The notes below the pieces were generated by a model. The model was given only the letters and a program-made list of their open reading frames with translations. It searched no databases and was not told where the DNA came from. A stretch of DNA of 64,000 bases from Roseovarius nitratireducens (lineage in GTDB: Bacteria > Pseudomonadota > Alphaproteobacteria > Rhodobacterales > Rhodobacteraceae), in contig NZ_PDNI01000058.1 in assembly GCF_002925845.1 (NCBI RefSeq), positions 384,276 to 448,275 on the forward strand. Direction: 5' to 3'. This document shows positions 8,194-14,852 of this stretch, in pieces (position 1 is the stretch's first letter; each line of letters begins with the position of its first letter). Made by a program: the position numbers and the translations under genes.

Positions 8194-8550
8194 TCACGCG
8201 GGACTGGTTTCAGCAGGGACTTCGCGCGGGATGCGGACTGTGTCCGGGGCCTCTGCGATCCGCTCGAGCATCTGGAAGCTCTTGGGGTAGATCGGGCGGA
8301 AGCGCACGATGGCGGCGAAGCCGGGCGTGTCGCAGACGCGCCTCCATTCCTTGCGGAACCAGCCGACACGCACCTTCTTCCAGCGCCAGAGCCAGCCGGG
8401 GCAATCAGTGGTGAGGGGGTCAGTCATCAGAATGCCGCAGCGGGCATCGAATTCGACCTGATACACCAACCCTTCACGCAGCAGGTGGGTGGGGCATGGG
8501 CCCCCATCGTGCGGAACCCATGCCCCCTTTTCGGTGCCCGGTTCAGGCAT
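8194..8550 (-). CDS. Hypothetical phage protein
   Basis: 118 residues, unrecognised. It is rich in tryptophan and aromatic residues in the middle (CPGWLWRWKKVRVGWFRKEWRRVCDTPGFAAIVRFRPIYP), suggesting a small beta-rich domain. The ATG at 8550 overlaps the end of recT by 8 bp; the longer open frame upstream is a shadow of that gene. It is co-transcribed with the RecT/YqaJ pair. Confidence 0.6.
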   Translation of the reverse strand: MPEPGTEKGAWVPHDGGPCPTHLLREGLVYQVEFDARCGILMTDPLTTDCPGWLWRWKKVRVGWFRKEWRRVCDTPGFAAIVRFRPIYPKSFQMLERIAEAPDTVRIPREVPAETSPA

Positions 8551-9622
8551 CGCCGCCCCCATCGTCCTCCCCGCCAATCCCGCGGATGTTCTCGGCGAGA
8601 TCGAGAAGCCGCTGGTGGACGTCAGGCATGGCCCCCTCGAGCGCGGCCATCTGGTCCTTGTAGACGTCCAGCACCTCGTCCACGCCATCGCCCATAGTGG
8701 CGGCCAGATCCTTTTCGATGAGGTCAGCGGCCTTGTTCAGGTCGATATCCGGAGCGGGCTTTTCGTGCCCAGCGGCGGCCCGGATTTCATCGAGGCGCTT
8801 GCGGTAGTGCTTCCGCGCCTTCTCGATGTCGCCGCCGGCGAGCTTCCCGGCGTCCTTCGCCGCGTCGGTCAGCGCGGCCTCGGTCTTGGCCGCATCCATG
8901 TTTTTGATCATGATCGAGAGCGAGGGGGCACCGTCGTCTTTCGCGCCGGAATCGCGCCCGCGCTTCTTCGCAACCTTGCTGGCGACCGACGACGCCTTGC
9001 TGCCACCCTTGGGCGCCTCTTCCTCGGGGGTGACGTCGCGCATGTCGTCAGGCATGTCCCGTGCCTCTTCGGCCATAGCCACACCACGCAGCACATCCGC
9101 GAAAGTGTCACGCAGCGCGAAACCGCGCGCGCGCATCTGCATCATGCGTTTGGGATATTGCGTCCACGGCCCCTGCTTGTTCAGCAGGCTGGCCTGTTGT
9201 GCGTCGTCGCGGGTAAATTCTCGCGTGACGCTGTTGGCCTGCCCCTTGCGCTTGACCGTGCAGGACGCGCCGTCGTCGCCCACGTCCTCGTTGATGTATT
9301 CCAACTTGCCCGAAGCCTGCACGAGTGCCAGCATGGCATCGCCCCAGATCGAGGGTCGGCCATTGATCACGGCGATGTTCTGCATGGCCTGCATCGGCGG
9401 CAAGCCAAGCTCATAACCCCACTGGATCGCGACGAGGACGTTGCCGGGTTTGCCCTGGTAGTCCTTCGGGATGATGCTGGACCCGCTGAGAATATCCGCA
9501 AAGCGCATCGCTTCGTCGAGGGTCTTGGGGGTGAGGTCGGCCATTCCGCCGGTCGGCACCTGACCCTGCTCTTGTTTCGGAATGGCCATGAGGGGGCCGG
9601 GCTTCTCCATCGTTTGCGTCAT
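8543..9622 (-). CDS. recT: RecT-family single-strand annealing protein
   Basis: 359 residues. The first 190 match RecT: MRFADILSGSSIIPKDYQGKPGNVLVAIQWGYELGLPPMQAMQNIAVINGRPSIWGDAMLALV, then ...YPKRMMQMRARGFALRDTFADVLRGV. RecT anneals complementary single strands during phage recombination and concatemer formation. The C-terminal 150 residues are charged and low in complexity (KASSVASKVAKKRGRDSGAK), then helical. The ATG at 9622 overlaps the stop of the YqaJ exonuclease gene (ATGA), as is usual for this two-gene recombination module. Confidence 0.92.
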   Translation of the reverse strand: MTQTMEKPGPLMAIPKQEQGQVPTGGMADLTPKTLDEAMRFADILSGSSIIPKDYQGKPGNVLVAIQWGYELGLPPMQAMQNIAVINGRPSIWGDAMLALVQASGKLEYINEDVGDDGASCTVKRKGQANSVTREFTRDDAQQASLLNKQGPWTQYPKRMMQMRARGFALRDTFADVLRGVAMAEEARDMPDDMRDVTPEEEAPKGGSKASSVASKVAKKRGRDSGAKDDGAPSLSIMIKNMDAAKTEAALTDAAKDAGKLAGGDIEKARKHYRKRLDEIRAAAGHEKPAPDIDLNKAADLIEKDLAATMGDGVDEVLDVYKDQMAALEGAMPDVHQRLLDLAENIRGIGGEDDGGGDA

Positions 9623-10605
9623 TGTGCGCTCTCCTTCTTGCTGACGGCGCTGGTGAGCCGCAGGACGCGGCTCTCGGTGGTTTTGGTGTAGAGCGCTGCA
9701 AGATCAGGGTGGTCGGCACGCAGCGCCTTGGCGTCGATGCGGTCGGCGGTCTGCGCCTTCCATGTCGCGATCTTCTCCCCGCCGTGCGTCAGGACCTCCG
9801 CGTCTTCCGCAGCCTTCATGATCTCGAGCTTGAGCGCGTCTTCGCGCTTCTTGAGCTCCTTCATCTGCTCCTTGACGGTGTGCAGGTTGCAGGCGGCGTC
9901 ATAGGTCTCGACCCCGACAATCTCGGTCTTCGCGTTCAAGTGGCGCGGCCAGCGGTGCAGGGCGTCGTCAACGGTCGATGGATCAGGGGGCTCGCGGGCC
10001 TCGACGCGCTTCCAAAACAACGCCGCTTCCTCTTGCAGGTCTGCGACGAGCTCGTCGTTGCGCGCGATGGTGAACTGGCGAAAGTCCGAACCGCCGATCA
10101 GGACGGCAAGATCAGCGACGTCGGCCTGCGTGATCCCGAGATACCACTGGCACTGGATCAGGTAGTAATCCGGCACATCATCGGTGCCGGCGTCCCCCCA
10201 ATCGCCTGCGGCGAATGCGTTGGCGGTCTTGCACTCCAACACCCGGTCGGTGGTCAGGCGCCCGTCCTTCCAGCGTACGTTGCCCGCGATCTTGGGGTTG
10301 ATCACAGCGCGGTCGATATTCGCCTGCATGAACGGGTGATCCGGGTGCTGCATCTGCACGTTGACGCGCTGCACCTTGTTGCCGGTGCGCTTGGCGTATT
10401 CCCTGGCCACCACATCCTCGAGGACTTGGCCCCAATACTGATATTCCTTCTCTTCGGTATCCTCGTCCGGGATGGGCTCGACCTTGGAGCGATAGACGCT
10501 GTAGGGCGTACCCCAGCGGGACATACCGAGGATCGCGGCAATATCGCTGCCGCCCAAGCCCGACTGGCGGGCCTCGAGAAATTCACGCCGTGACGGTGCT
10601 GTCAT
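9619..10605 (-). CDS. YqaJ-family viral recombinase (exonuclease)
   Basis: 328 residues. It shows the YqaJ/lambda-exonuclease fold signatures: N-terminal RQSGLGGSDIAAILGMSRWGTPYSVY, a middle acidic residue near FMQANIDRAVI, then the catalytic strand VLECKTA and YYLIQCQWYLGIT. These 5'-3' double-strand exonucleases produce the 3' single strands that RecT anneals. The C-terminal part is helical (VKEQMKELKKREDALKLEIMKAAEDAEVL), a common extension. It directly precedes recT. Confidence 0.92.
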   Translation of the reverse strand: MTAPSRREFLEARQSGLGGSDIAAILGMSRWGTPYSVYRSKVEPIPDEDTEEKEYQYWGQVLEDVVAREYAKRTGNKVQRVNVQMQHPDHPFMQANIDRAVINPKIAGNVRWKDGRLTTDRVLECKTANAFAAGDWGDAGTDDVPDYYLIQCQWYLGITQADVADLAVLIGGSDFRQFTIARNDELVADLQEEAALFWKRVEAREPPDPSTVDDALHRWPRHLNAKTEIVGVETYDAACNLHTVKEQMKELKKREDALKLEIMKAAEDAEVLTHGGEKIATWKAQTADRIDAKALRADHPDLAALYTKTTESRVLRLTSAVSKKESAQ

Positions 10606-10620
10606 GGTGATCTCCTTCGT

Positions 10621-10827
10621 TCAAATGTTGATGATGGCGCTGATGGTCAGGGCGATACCCGCGAGCGCGCCCACGCACGCCAGAACGGCGACGGCGCGGT
10701 GCGCGAGGCTGAGGGCGTCGGCGGTGCGATCCCGGCGGATTGCGGGGCGGTTCAGGGCCTCGAACATGACTTCCCTGCGCCGGATCGCGCGTAGATCATC
10801 GGCAAGCTGCCGCGTGCCCCCGCTCAT
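10621..10827 (-). CDS. Small membrane protein
   Basis: 68 residues. A basic N-terminal half (LADDLRAIRRREVMFEALNRPAIRRDR) is followed by one long hydrophobic helix at the C-terminus (AVAVLACVGALAGIALTISAI), predicting a tail-anchored inner membrane protein. The ATG at 10827 overlaps the stop codon of the zinc-finger gene before it (ATGA). Function unknown. Confidence 0.6.
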   Translation of the reverse strand: MSGGTRQLADDLRAIRRREVMFEALNRPAIRRDRTADALSLAHRAVAVLACVGALAGIALTISAIINI

Positions 10828-10979
10828 GGCTTGGGCCCGACGAGCACCGTGCGATGGCCGGTGCCCCGGCACATATCGCAAGCTACAAGGCGCGCGCGGT
10901 TGCGGTCGTCGTAATCGGTCAGGCGACCGGTTCCACCGCATTCGCGGCAGAAATCGGACGTATCGACAAGGTCTTGCAT
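10824..10979 (-). CDS. 51-residue zinc-finger protein, first gene of the early operon
   Basis: A short open frame translating to 51 residues. It has two CxxCxGxG-type knuckles, CRECGGTG (about 11-18) and CDMCRGTG (about 34-41), the DnaJ-like treble pattern seen in many tiny phage proteins. It is the first gene after the leftward promoter and its stop overlaps the next start (ATGA). It probably binds one zinc ion and may bind nucleic acid or a host protein. The paired motifs and exact coupling make it a convincing gene despite its size. Confidence 0.7.
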   Translation of the reverse strand: MQDLVDTSDFCRECGGTGRLTDYDDRNRARLVACDMCRGTGHRTVLVGPKP

Positions 10980-11005
10980 GGGTTCCATCCTCGCATCTTG
11001 CGAGT

Positions 11006-11038
11006 TGGAATATATTGCACATAGAACAACCGATGCAA
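11006..11038 (-). promoter_or_regulatory. Leftward early promoter candidate
   Basis: On the minus strand there is TTGCAT, an 18-nt spacer and TATATT, ending about 30 nt before the ATG at 10979. The -10 context TGCAATATATTCCA (11006-11019) is repeated exactly at 11683-11696, where CTGCAT lies at the same 18-nt spacing. Several TTGCA half sites surround it (for example TTTGC-N9-GCAAA at 11053-11071), so it is probably repressor-controlled. Confidence 0.55.
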
Positions 11039-11151
11039 CTATAAAATTCCTCTTTGCAATCAGAATGCAAAGCGATAGCGTTTCCTGCGGCGGGCCAGGT
11101 CGCCCGTCACGAGTGCAAAATCTGGGTCCAGCTAGCGGAAAGGGGGAACAT

Positions 11152-11337
11152 ATGGTGAGCGATAGCGAATCGGGTGATCACACCGAGGCCGATCAGCTCG
11201 AAGAGTTCGTGGAGCTTTTGGGGGAGATGGGGCCGAAGGGGCGTGCTAGTTTCGCTCGCCGCCTCCGCGAGGCCGGTGAGTTGCCGCCCGAGCCATGTCA
11301 AGCCAGCCAGCGCGACGATCCGGCGACAAAGTCCTGA
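11152..11337 (+). CDS. Small acidic protein, tentative
   Basis: 61 residues: an acidic N-terminal half (DSESGDHTEADQLEEFVELLGEMGPKG) and a helix FARRLREAGELPPEP. A strong ribosome site, AAAGGGGGAA, lies 4-5 nt before the ATG at 11152. Its 3' half overlaps the end of the repressor gene on the opposite strand (11246-11337), so it could be a regulator read antisense to the repressor, or a chance frame. The good ribosome site favours a gene. Confidence 0.4.
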   Translation: MVSDSESGDHTEADQLEEFVELLGEMGPKGRASFARRLREAGELPPEPCQASQRDDPATKS

Positions 11338-11566
11338 ACACATCCAGCAGGAATTGTTCATCCTCGGGCGTGGGGGCGTCGAAATCCACAAGCTCGGGTG
11401 GCTTGACGCCCAGCACGTCGGCAAGTTGCTGCTGCAACTCTGTGTTCAGGCGGCGCTCCCCACGCTCGATCTGTGCGAAATACGGCTGGGATATGCCGAG
11501 GATTTTCGCAACCTCTCGCTGCTTCATGCCCGCTGCGACCCGGGCCTCCTTGATTCTCAGACGCAT
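11246..11566 (-). CDS. XRE-family phage repressor (CI-like)
   Basis: 106 residues. The HTH is near the N-terminus: RIKEARVAAGMKQREVAKILGISQPYFAQIERGERRLNTELQQQLADVLGVK. A short C-terminal tail (PEDEQFLLDVFRTLSPDRRAGWLDMARAA) may mediate dimerisation. There is no self-cleaving peptidase domain, so induction would not follow the RecA-LexA route directly. It is divergent from the Cro-like gene at 11710, the standard genetic switch layout. The ATG at 11566 has AAGGA about 8 nt upstream. It is the best candidate for maintaining lysogeny. Confidence 0.8.
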   Translation of the reverse strand: MRLRIKEARVAAGMKQREVAKILGISQPYFAQIERGERRLNTELQQQLADVLGVKPPELVDFDAPTPEDEQFLLDVFRTLSPDRRAGWLDMARAATHRPRGGGERN

Positions 11567-11682
11567 GGCTCCATCCTTGCGTTTGCATCGCGCCACCCCA
11601 AGCGGCGCACCTTTGGTCTGCTATCATAGTGCCCGCCGGTTTCCGCCACAAAGAGTAATTTATCGCAGCGTCTTGACAGGTC

Positions 11683-11715
11683 TGGAATATATTGCAAAAA
11701 GCAATATTGATGCAG
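11683..11715 (-). promoter_or_regulatory. Repressor promoter with operator palindrome
   Basis: On the minus strand CTGCAT, 18 nt, TATATT could drive the repressor gene. Inside the spacer sits the palindrome ATATTGC-AAAAA-GCAATAT (11689-11707). The same ATTGC-N5-GCAAT geometry occurs at 23266-23280. The rightward gene at 11710 starts at the edge of this element; a TTGACA at 11673-11678 has no well-spaced -10, so its promoter is unclear. Confidence 0.5.
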
Positions 11716-11952
11716 ACCCTTGGCCAATACATATCGAACCACCCCATCCGCGCGACCCAGCGTGAGTGGGCACGGTTTCTCGGTGTCAGCCAACCGTACC
11801 TGTCGCAAATCCTTTCCGGTACCCGCACGCCGCACTGGCGCGTGATGCGCCGTATCGAGGAGCGCACGCGCGGGGCGGTTCCGATGGCGGTGTGGTTTCA
11901 AGGTCTGGATGAGAGATCGGCAGACACGGCGCAGGAGGCGGTAGCGTCATGA
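11710..11952 (+). CDS. Cro-like HTH protein
   Basis: 80 residues containing an HTH: IRATQREWARFLGVSQPYLSQILSGTRTPHWRVMRRIEERTRGAVPMAVWF. This form (YdaS/Cro-like) binds operator DNA to turn down the repressor when the lytic path is taken. It diverges from the repressor gene and begins right beside the operator palindrome. The ATG at 11710 is preferred to the TTG at 11692, which lies inside the operator. Confidence 0.78.
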   Translation: MQTLGQYISNHPIRATQREWARFLGVSQPYLSQILSGTRTPHWRVMRRIEERTRGAVPMAVWFQGLDERSADTAQEAVAS

Positions 11953-12508
11953 TCTGCGAAAGAAATGCCCGAGCGGACAAGGGGCTGGTCCAGCGCGAGA
12001 CTGTCCTACTCCTTTCGGGGCTTCGGCCTTGCCAAGCCAATTCCGACCTGCGCGGCGGCGCTCGGGGGGGTCTCAGGAGCCCTACATTCATCCGCCAAGG
12101 TTGGGACGCGGGTCAGCCCCACCAGACGGGGCATCCATGTAAACGCACCTGCCTGCCTCGGTGCGAAACTTCCCCGGCGGCTTCGGTCGCCGGGGTCTTT
12201 CTGCCGCATTCCGGTCAGCGCACAGGCGCTGTCCCGAGCGCGGCGGGCTTAGCAGTGCCCGTAAAGCAGAACCGCCGATGCAGACTGTCGGATCAGGCGG
12301 CTAGACGGATGAGGGGTGCAGGAAGGCTGCGCCACGCCCACGCGGCTCCGTTGACCTGGCCCGTGCTCGACCCTCGAATGCCGAGAGGCAGCGGAACGTC
12401 CCCGACCTATGCCGAAGGTGACACTCAGCCGGACGCATTTGCGAGCGGGACCAGCGGCGGCGGGGGTAGCAGACCCGCCGCCGCGCCCCATCCACGCAGG
12501 AGAACATC
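11953..12508 (+). other. 556-bp stretch without a convincing gene
   Basis: An open frame runs through (11949-12512), but its translation is low in complexity, rich in Arg, Gly and Pro, and crosses a strong terminator hairpin at 12172-12195, so I do not call it a gene. A second possible RNA fold lies near 12269-12299 (CCGCC...GGCGG enclosing CCGA...TCGG). The segment could hold the leader of the rightward operon or a small RNA. Confidence 0.45.
12172..12201 (+). terminator. Rho-independent terminator after the Cro-like gene
   Basis: Perfect 8-bp arms CCCCGGCG / CGCCGGGG (12172-12179, 12188-12195) are extended by a GC and a GU pair to a TTCG tetraloop, then TCTTTCT. This is a very stable hairpin, though the T tract is imperfect. 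It would limit transcription from the switch into the GapR operon unless antiterminated. Confidence 0.65.
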
Positions 12509-12763
12509 ATGACCGATACCGACACCGCCCACCGCGTCACCGCCGACGAGCTGCGCCAGTTCATCGAACGGTTCGAGCGGCTCGAGGCCGAGAAGAAGGA
12601 CATCGCCGACCAGCAGAAGGAGGTGATGGCCGAGGCCAAGGCACGCGGCTACGACACCGCCGTCATGCGCAAGGTGATCGCACTGCGCAAGCGCGACCGG
12701 GACGACATCGCCGAGGAAGAGGCGGTGTTGGAGATGTATAAAGAAGCACTCGGGATGGGGTGA
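12509..12763 (+). CDS. GapR-like (DUF2312) nucleoid-associated protein
   Basis: 84 residues. ELRQFIERFERLEAEKKDIADQQKEVMAEAKARGYDTAVMRKVIALRK...EAVLEMYKEALGM follows the DUF2312/GapR family over its whole length. GapR encircles overtwisted DNA ahead of replication and transcription forks in Caulobacter and relatives. Phage copies may help phage DNA replicate or compete with host GapR. It is the first gene of the rightward replication operon. The ATG has AGGAGAA a few nt upstream. The family call is firm; the role in the phage is inferred. Confidence 0.9.
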   Translation: MTDTDTAHRVTADELRQFIERFERLEAEKKDIADQQKEVMAEAKARGYDTAVMRKVIALRKRDRDDIAEEEAVLEMYKEALGMG

Positions 12764-12767
12764 GGAG

Positions 12768-13109
12768 ATGGCCGCGCTCGGACCGAAGCTCCGTCGCATC
12801 GCAAACAGCCATGTCGGGTTTTTCTGCCCGGCCTGCCGGATGATGCACGTCATCCGCATCGGCGGCGATCGAGGGCAAGGCCCGCTATGGACCTGGGACG
12901 GGAATGAGGACGAGCCGACATTCACGCCGAGCATCTACGTCAACCGACCGGGGCGGCTGCACAATCCCGCCGTGCCCTCCTGCCACAGCTATGTGGCTGA
13001 CGGCCGCATCAGGTTCCTGAACGACAGCACGCACGCTCTCGCGGGCCAGATCGTCGATCTACCGGACCTGACAGGTGCGGTCGGCGACCAGGTGAAAGGG
13101 ACCGCGTGA
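12768..13109 (+). CDS. DUF6527-family zinc-binding protein
   Basis: 113 residues. FFCPACRMMHVIRI, then LWTWDGNEDEPTFTPSI, SCHSYVADGRIRFLNDSTHALAGQIVDLPD matches the DUF6527 layout: a CxxC...H site, W-x-W/F-N-G, PTFxPS, CH and a final HxLAGQ. Probable zinc binding; function unknown. These proteins are very common in phages of alphaproteobacteria. The start follows the GapR gene by 4 bp. Confidence 0.8.
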   Translation: MAALGPKLRRIANSHVGFFCPACRMMHVIRIGGDRGQGPLWTWDGNEDEPTFTPSIYVNRPGRLHNPAVPSCHSYVADGRIRFLNDSTHALAGQIVDLPDLTGAVGDQVKGTA

Positions 13110-13110
13110 C

Positions 13111-13311
13111 ATGAAAGCCAGCGTCAAGCGCGACGGAGAGTATGCCGTAATCCGCATCCCGATGGCGGACATCCATCGGCTGCGCGTCTCTCTTGAGCAG
13201 TGCCCGTGCCGCGCGCCGAAATCGAACGAAGCAACGGAAATTCGCGAGAGCTTGTCCGGGGCGCTGGGCCGCCTCGAGTCTCTGGCGCAACGACGAGGAT
13301 TTACGGGCTGA
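13111..13311 (+). CDS. Small hypothetical protein
   Basis: 66 residues, unrecognised. A beta-type start (YAVIRIPMADIHRLRVSL) is followed by a polar linker and a helix (TEIRESLSGALGRLESLAQRRG). It begins 1 bp after the DUF6527 gene ends and overlaps the HNH gene start (ATGA at 13308-13314), so it is translated with its neighbours. Confidence 0.55.
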   Translation: MKASVKRDGEYAVIRIPMADIHRLRVSLEQCPCRAPKSNEATEIRESLSGALGRLESLAQRRGFTG

Positions 13312-13964
13312 TGAGCAGTGTGAAAAAAGTTTGCCGCAGTTGTGGCGAGACTTTCGACCGCCCATCAAGGCTGTCGTCAGCGCAATGGAGCGCGAGACAA
13401 TATTGCTCGCGGTCATGTGCGGCCAAAAAGACAACCTTCTCCGACGCAGAAATTGTCGCGTTTTATGAGGGCGGAAAATCATCCCCTGAAATTGCCGAAA
13501 TCGTGGGTATTTGCCCTGTTCAAGTGCGTCGAGTTCTTCGTGCGGCTGGGTTTGATGCTCGTGATCTAAAGTCGGCTATGCAGCTTAGTCACAGCCGCCA
13601 GGAAGTAAAAAATAGAATGTCCCGATCGGCAAAAGGCAGAACGCACACCGAAGAAACTAAGCGCAAATTACGGTCCGTAATTGGGCCAGATCATGCGCTT
13701 TGGAGGGGCGGCCTTACTCTATCAGCGGGCGGGTATTTGGAATTTACCAAAAGCGAGGCGAACGGAGCACACGCTGGGCGGTATTTGCACCGAGTAATCG
13801 CTGAATGGGTTATCGGTCGAAGCATTGAGCCGGATGAGCACGTTCATCATCGTGACGGCAACAAGCTCAACAACTCTCCTGAAAATCTTGAAGTGATGAA
13901 AGCGGTTGACCACGCGCGGCATCATGCCATCGAAAACGGATTAGGTAAGAAACGCTATGCTTAA
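13311..13964 (+). CDS. HNH homing endonuclease
   Basis: 217 residues. Two N-terminal zinc-finger-like pairs (CRSCGETF...YCSRSCAAK) are followed by an HTH-type segment (SSPEIAEIVGICPVQVRRVL), a NUMOD-like basic part (RMSRSAKGRTHTEETKRKL) and the HNH core DEHVHHRDGNKLNNSPENLEVM. Such enzymes nick DNA and spread by homing. From about 13440 to 13960 the base composition is clearly more AT-rich than the flanks, a sign of recent insertion. It overlaps both neighbours (ATGA with 13311, 8 bp with ssb), so the insertion is neatly fused into the operon. The ATG at 13311 is used; the longer frame upstream is a shadow. Confidence 0.88.
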   Translation: MSSVKKVCRSCGETFDRPSRLSSAQWSARQYCSRSCAAKKTTFSDAEIVAFYEGGKSSPEIAEIVGICPVQVRRVLRAAGFDARDLKSAMQLSHSRQEVKNRMSRSAKGRTHTEETKRKLRSVIGPDHALWRGGLTLSAGGYLEFTKSEANGAHAGRYLHRVIAEWVIGRSIEPDEHVHHRDGNKLNNSPENLEVMKAVDHARHHAIENGLGKKRYA

Positions 13965-14421
13965 TCAATGCCAATTCATAGGAAATCTGGGGCGAGACCC
14001 TGAAACGCGGACATTCCAGAGCGGTGATAAGGTGTGCAACCTTCGCATCGCTGTAACTGAGAAGTGGAAAGACCGCGACGGTAACAAACAGGAGCGCACC
14101 GAATGGGTATCGGTCGCTGTGTTTGGCCCGCTGGCAGATGTTGCCAATCAATATCTGCATAAAGGTTCGAAAGCCTATGTTTCTGGGAAAATGCGGACCC
14201 GAAAATGGCGGGACCAATCTGGCCAAGATCGCTATTCGACAGAAGTCGTGTTGCAGGGGCCTGACGCCAAGCTGGTTATGCTGGGCGGTCCGAACAACAG
14301 CAGCAACAGCAGCTACGGGAGCGGCGGCTATGGCGGGTCGTATGATGATGGCCTGGCCCGCGGCGGCCCGCCAGATGATCGAGACCGTCAACCCGATCTG
14401 GACGGAGAGATCCCGTTCTAG
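13957..14421 (+). CDS. ssb: Single-stranded DNA-binding protein
   Basis: 154 residues. The OB fold is clear: MLNQCQFIGNLGRDPETRTFQSGDKVCNLRIAVTEKW, TEWVSVAVFG, KGSKAYVSGKMRTRKW and DRYSTEVVLQG. A glycine/serine linker (GSGGYGGSYDDG) leads to the acidic tip DGEIPF, which binds partner proteins such as RecO, PriA and nucleases. It coats single strands during phage replication and should cooperate with RecT/YqaJ. The first bases overlap the HNH gene. Confidence 0.95.
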   Translation: MLNQCQFIGNLGRDPETRTFQSGDKVCNLRIAVTEKWKDRDGNKQERTEWVSVAVFGPLADVANQYLHKGSKAYVSGKMRTRKWRDQSGQDRYSTEVVLQGPDAKLVMLGGPNNSSNSSYGSGGYGGSYDDGLARGGPPDDRDRQPDLDGEIPF

Positions 14422-14423
14422 CC

Positions 14424-14852
14424 ATGCAGCGAATGAAAGCATCACAGTTCCAGGCCATCGTGCGCGCGCGCGAGCAGGGCAAGCAGGGCCGAAACAAGGA
14501 TCGGCCCCGCGGGTCGAACAAGTATAGCGCCGAGCGCACGACGCTGGACGGCCACAAGTTCGACAGCAAGGCCGAGGCGCGGCGCTACGCGACCCTGCGC
14601 CAGATGGAGCGTGCCGGCCTTATCCGCGATCTCAGGCTGCAAGAGGCATACCATCTGCAAGGCCATGATGGCCCGCTGTTCTCCGAGGCGGGCCGCCCGC
14701 TGATCTACAAGGCGGATTTCGTCTACATCGACGTCACCGATGGGCAAGAGGTCATCGAGGACGTGAAGGGCATGAAAACGCAAGCCTACCGCCTCAAGAA
14801 GGCGCTCATGGTCCAGATGGGCAAGCCGATCACGGAGGTGAGCGTCCGATGA
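14424..14852 (+). CDS. DUF1064 nuclease-like protein
   Basis: 142 residues. KYSAERTTLDGHKFDSKAEARRYATLRQMERAGLIRDLRLQEAYHL, then KADFVYIDVTDGQEVIEDVKGMKTQAYRLKKALM matches DUF1064. The E at the first helix, D of YKADF and VEDVKG supply a PD-(D/E)XK-type active site, so a Holliday-junction-resolvase-like nuclease is likely. It lies between ssb and the DUF1376 gene, which fits replication or recombination. The start overlaps nothing; ATG at 14433 is an alternative. Confidence 0.85.
   Translation: MQRMKASQFQAIVRAREQGKQGRNKDRPRGSNKYSAERTTLDGHKFDSKAEARRYATLRQMERAGLIRDLRLQEAYHLQGHDGPLFSEAGRPLIYKADFVYIDVTDGQEVIEDVKGMKTQAYRLKKALMVQMGKPITEVSVR

Noticed and set aside
11673-11706. TTGACA as -35 of a promoter for the Cro-like gene
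   Set aside because: No acceptable -10 lies 16-18 nt downstream; the only TATATT is 9 nt away.
11949-12512. A 187-codon plus-strand frame after the Cro-like gene
   Set aside because: No family resemblance, biased composition, and it runs through a perfect terminator hairpin; left as non-coding but not fully excluded.
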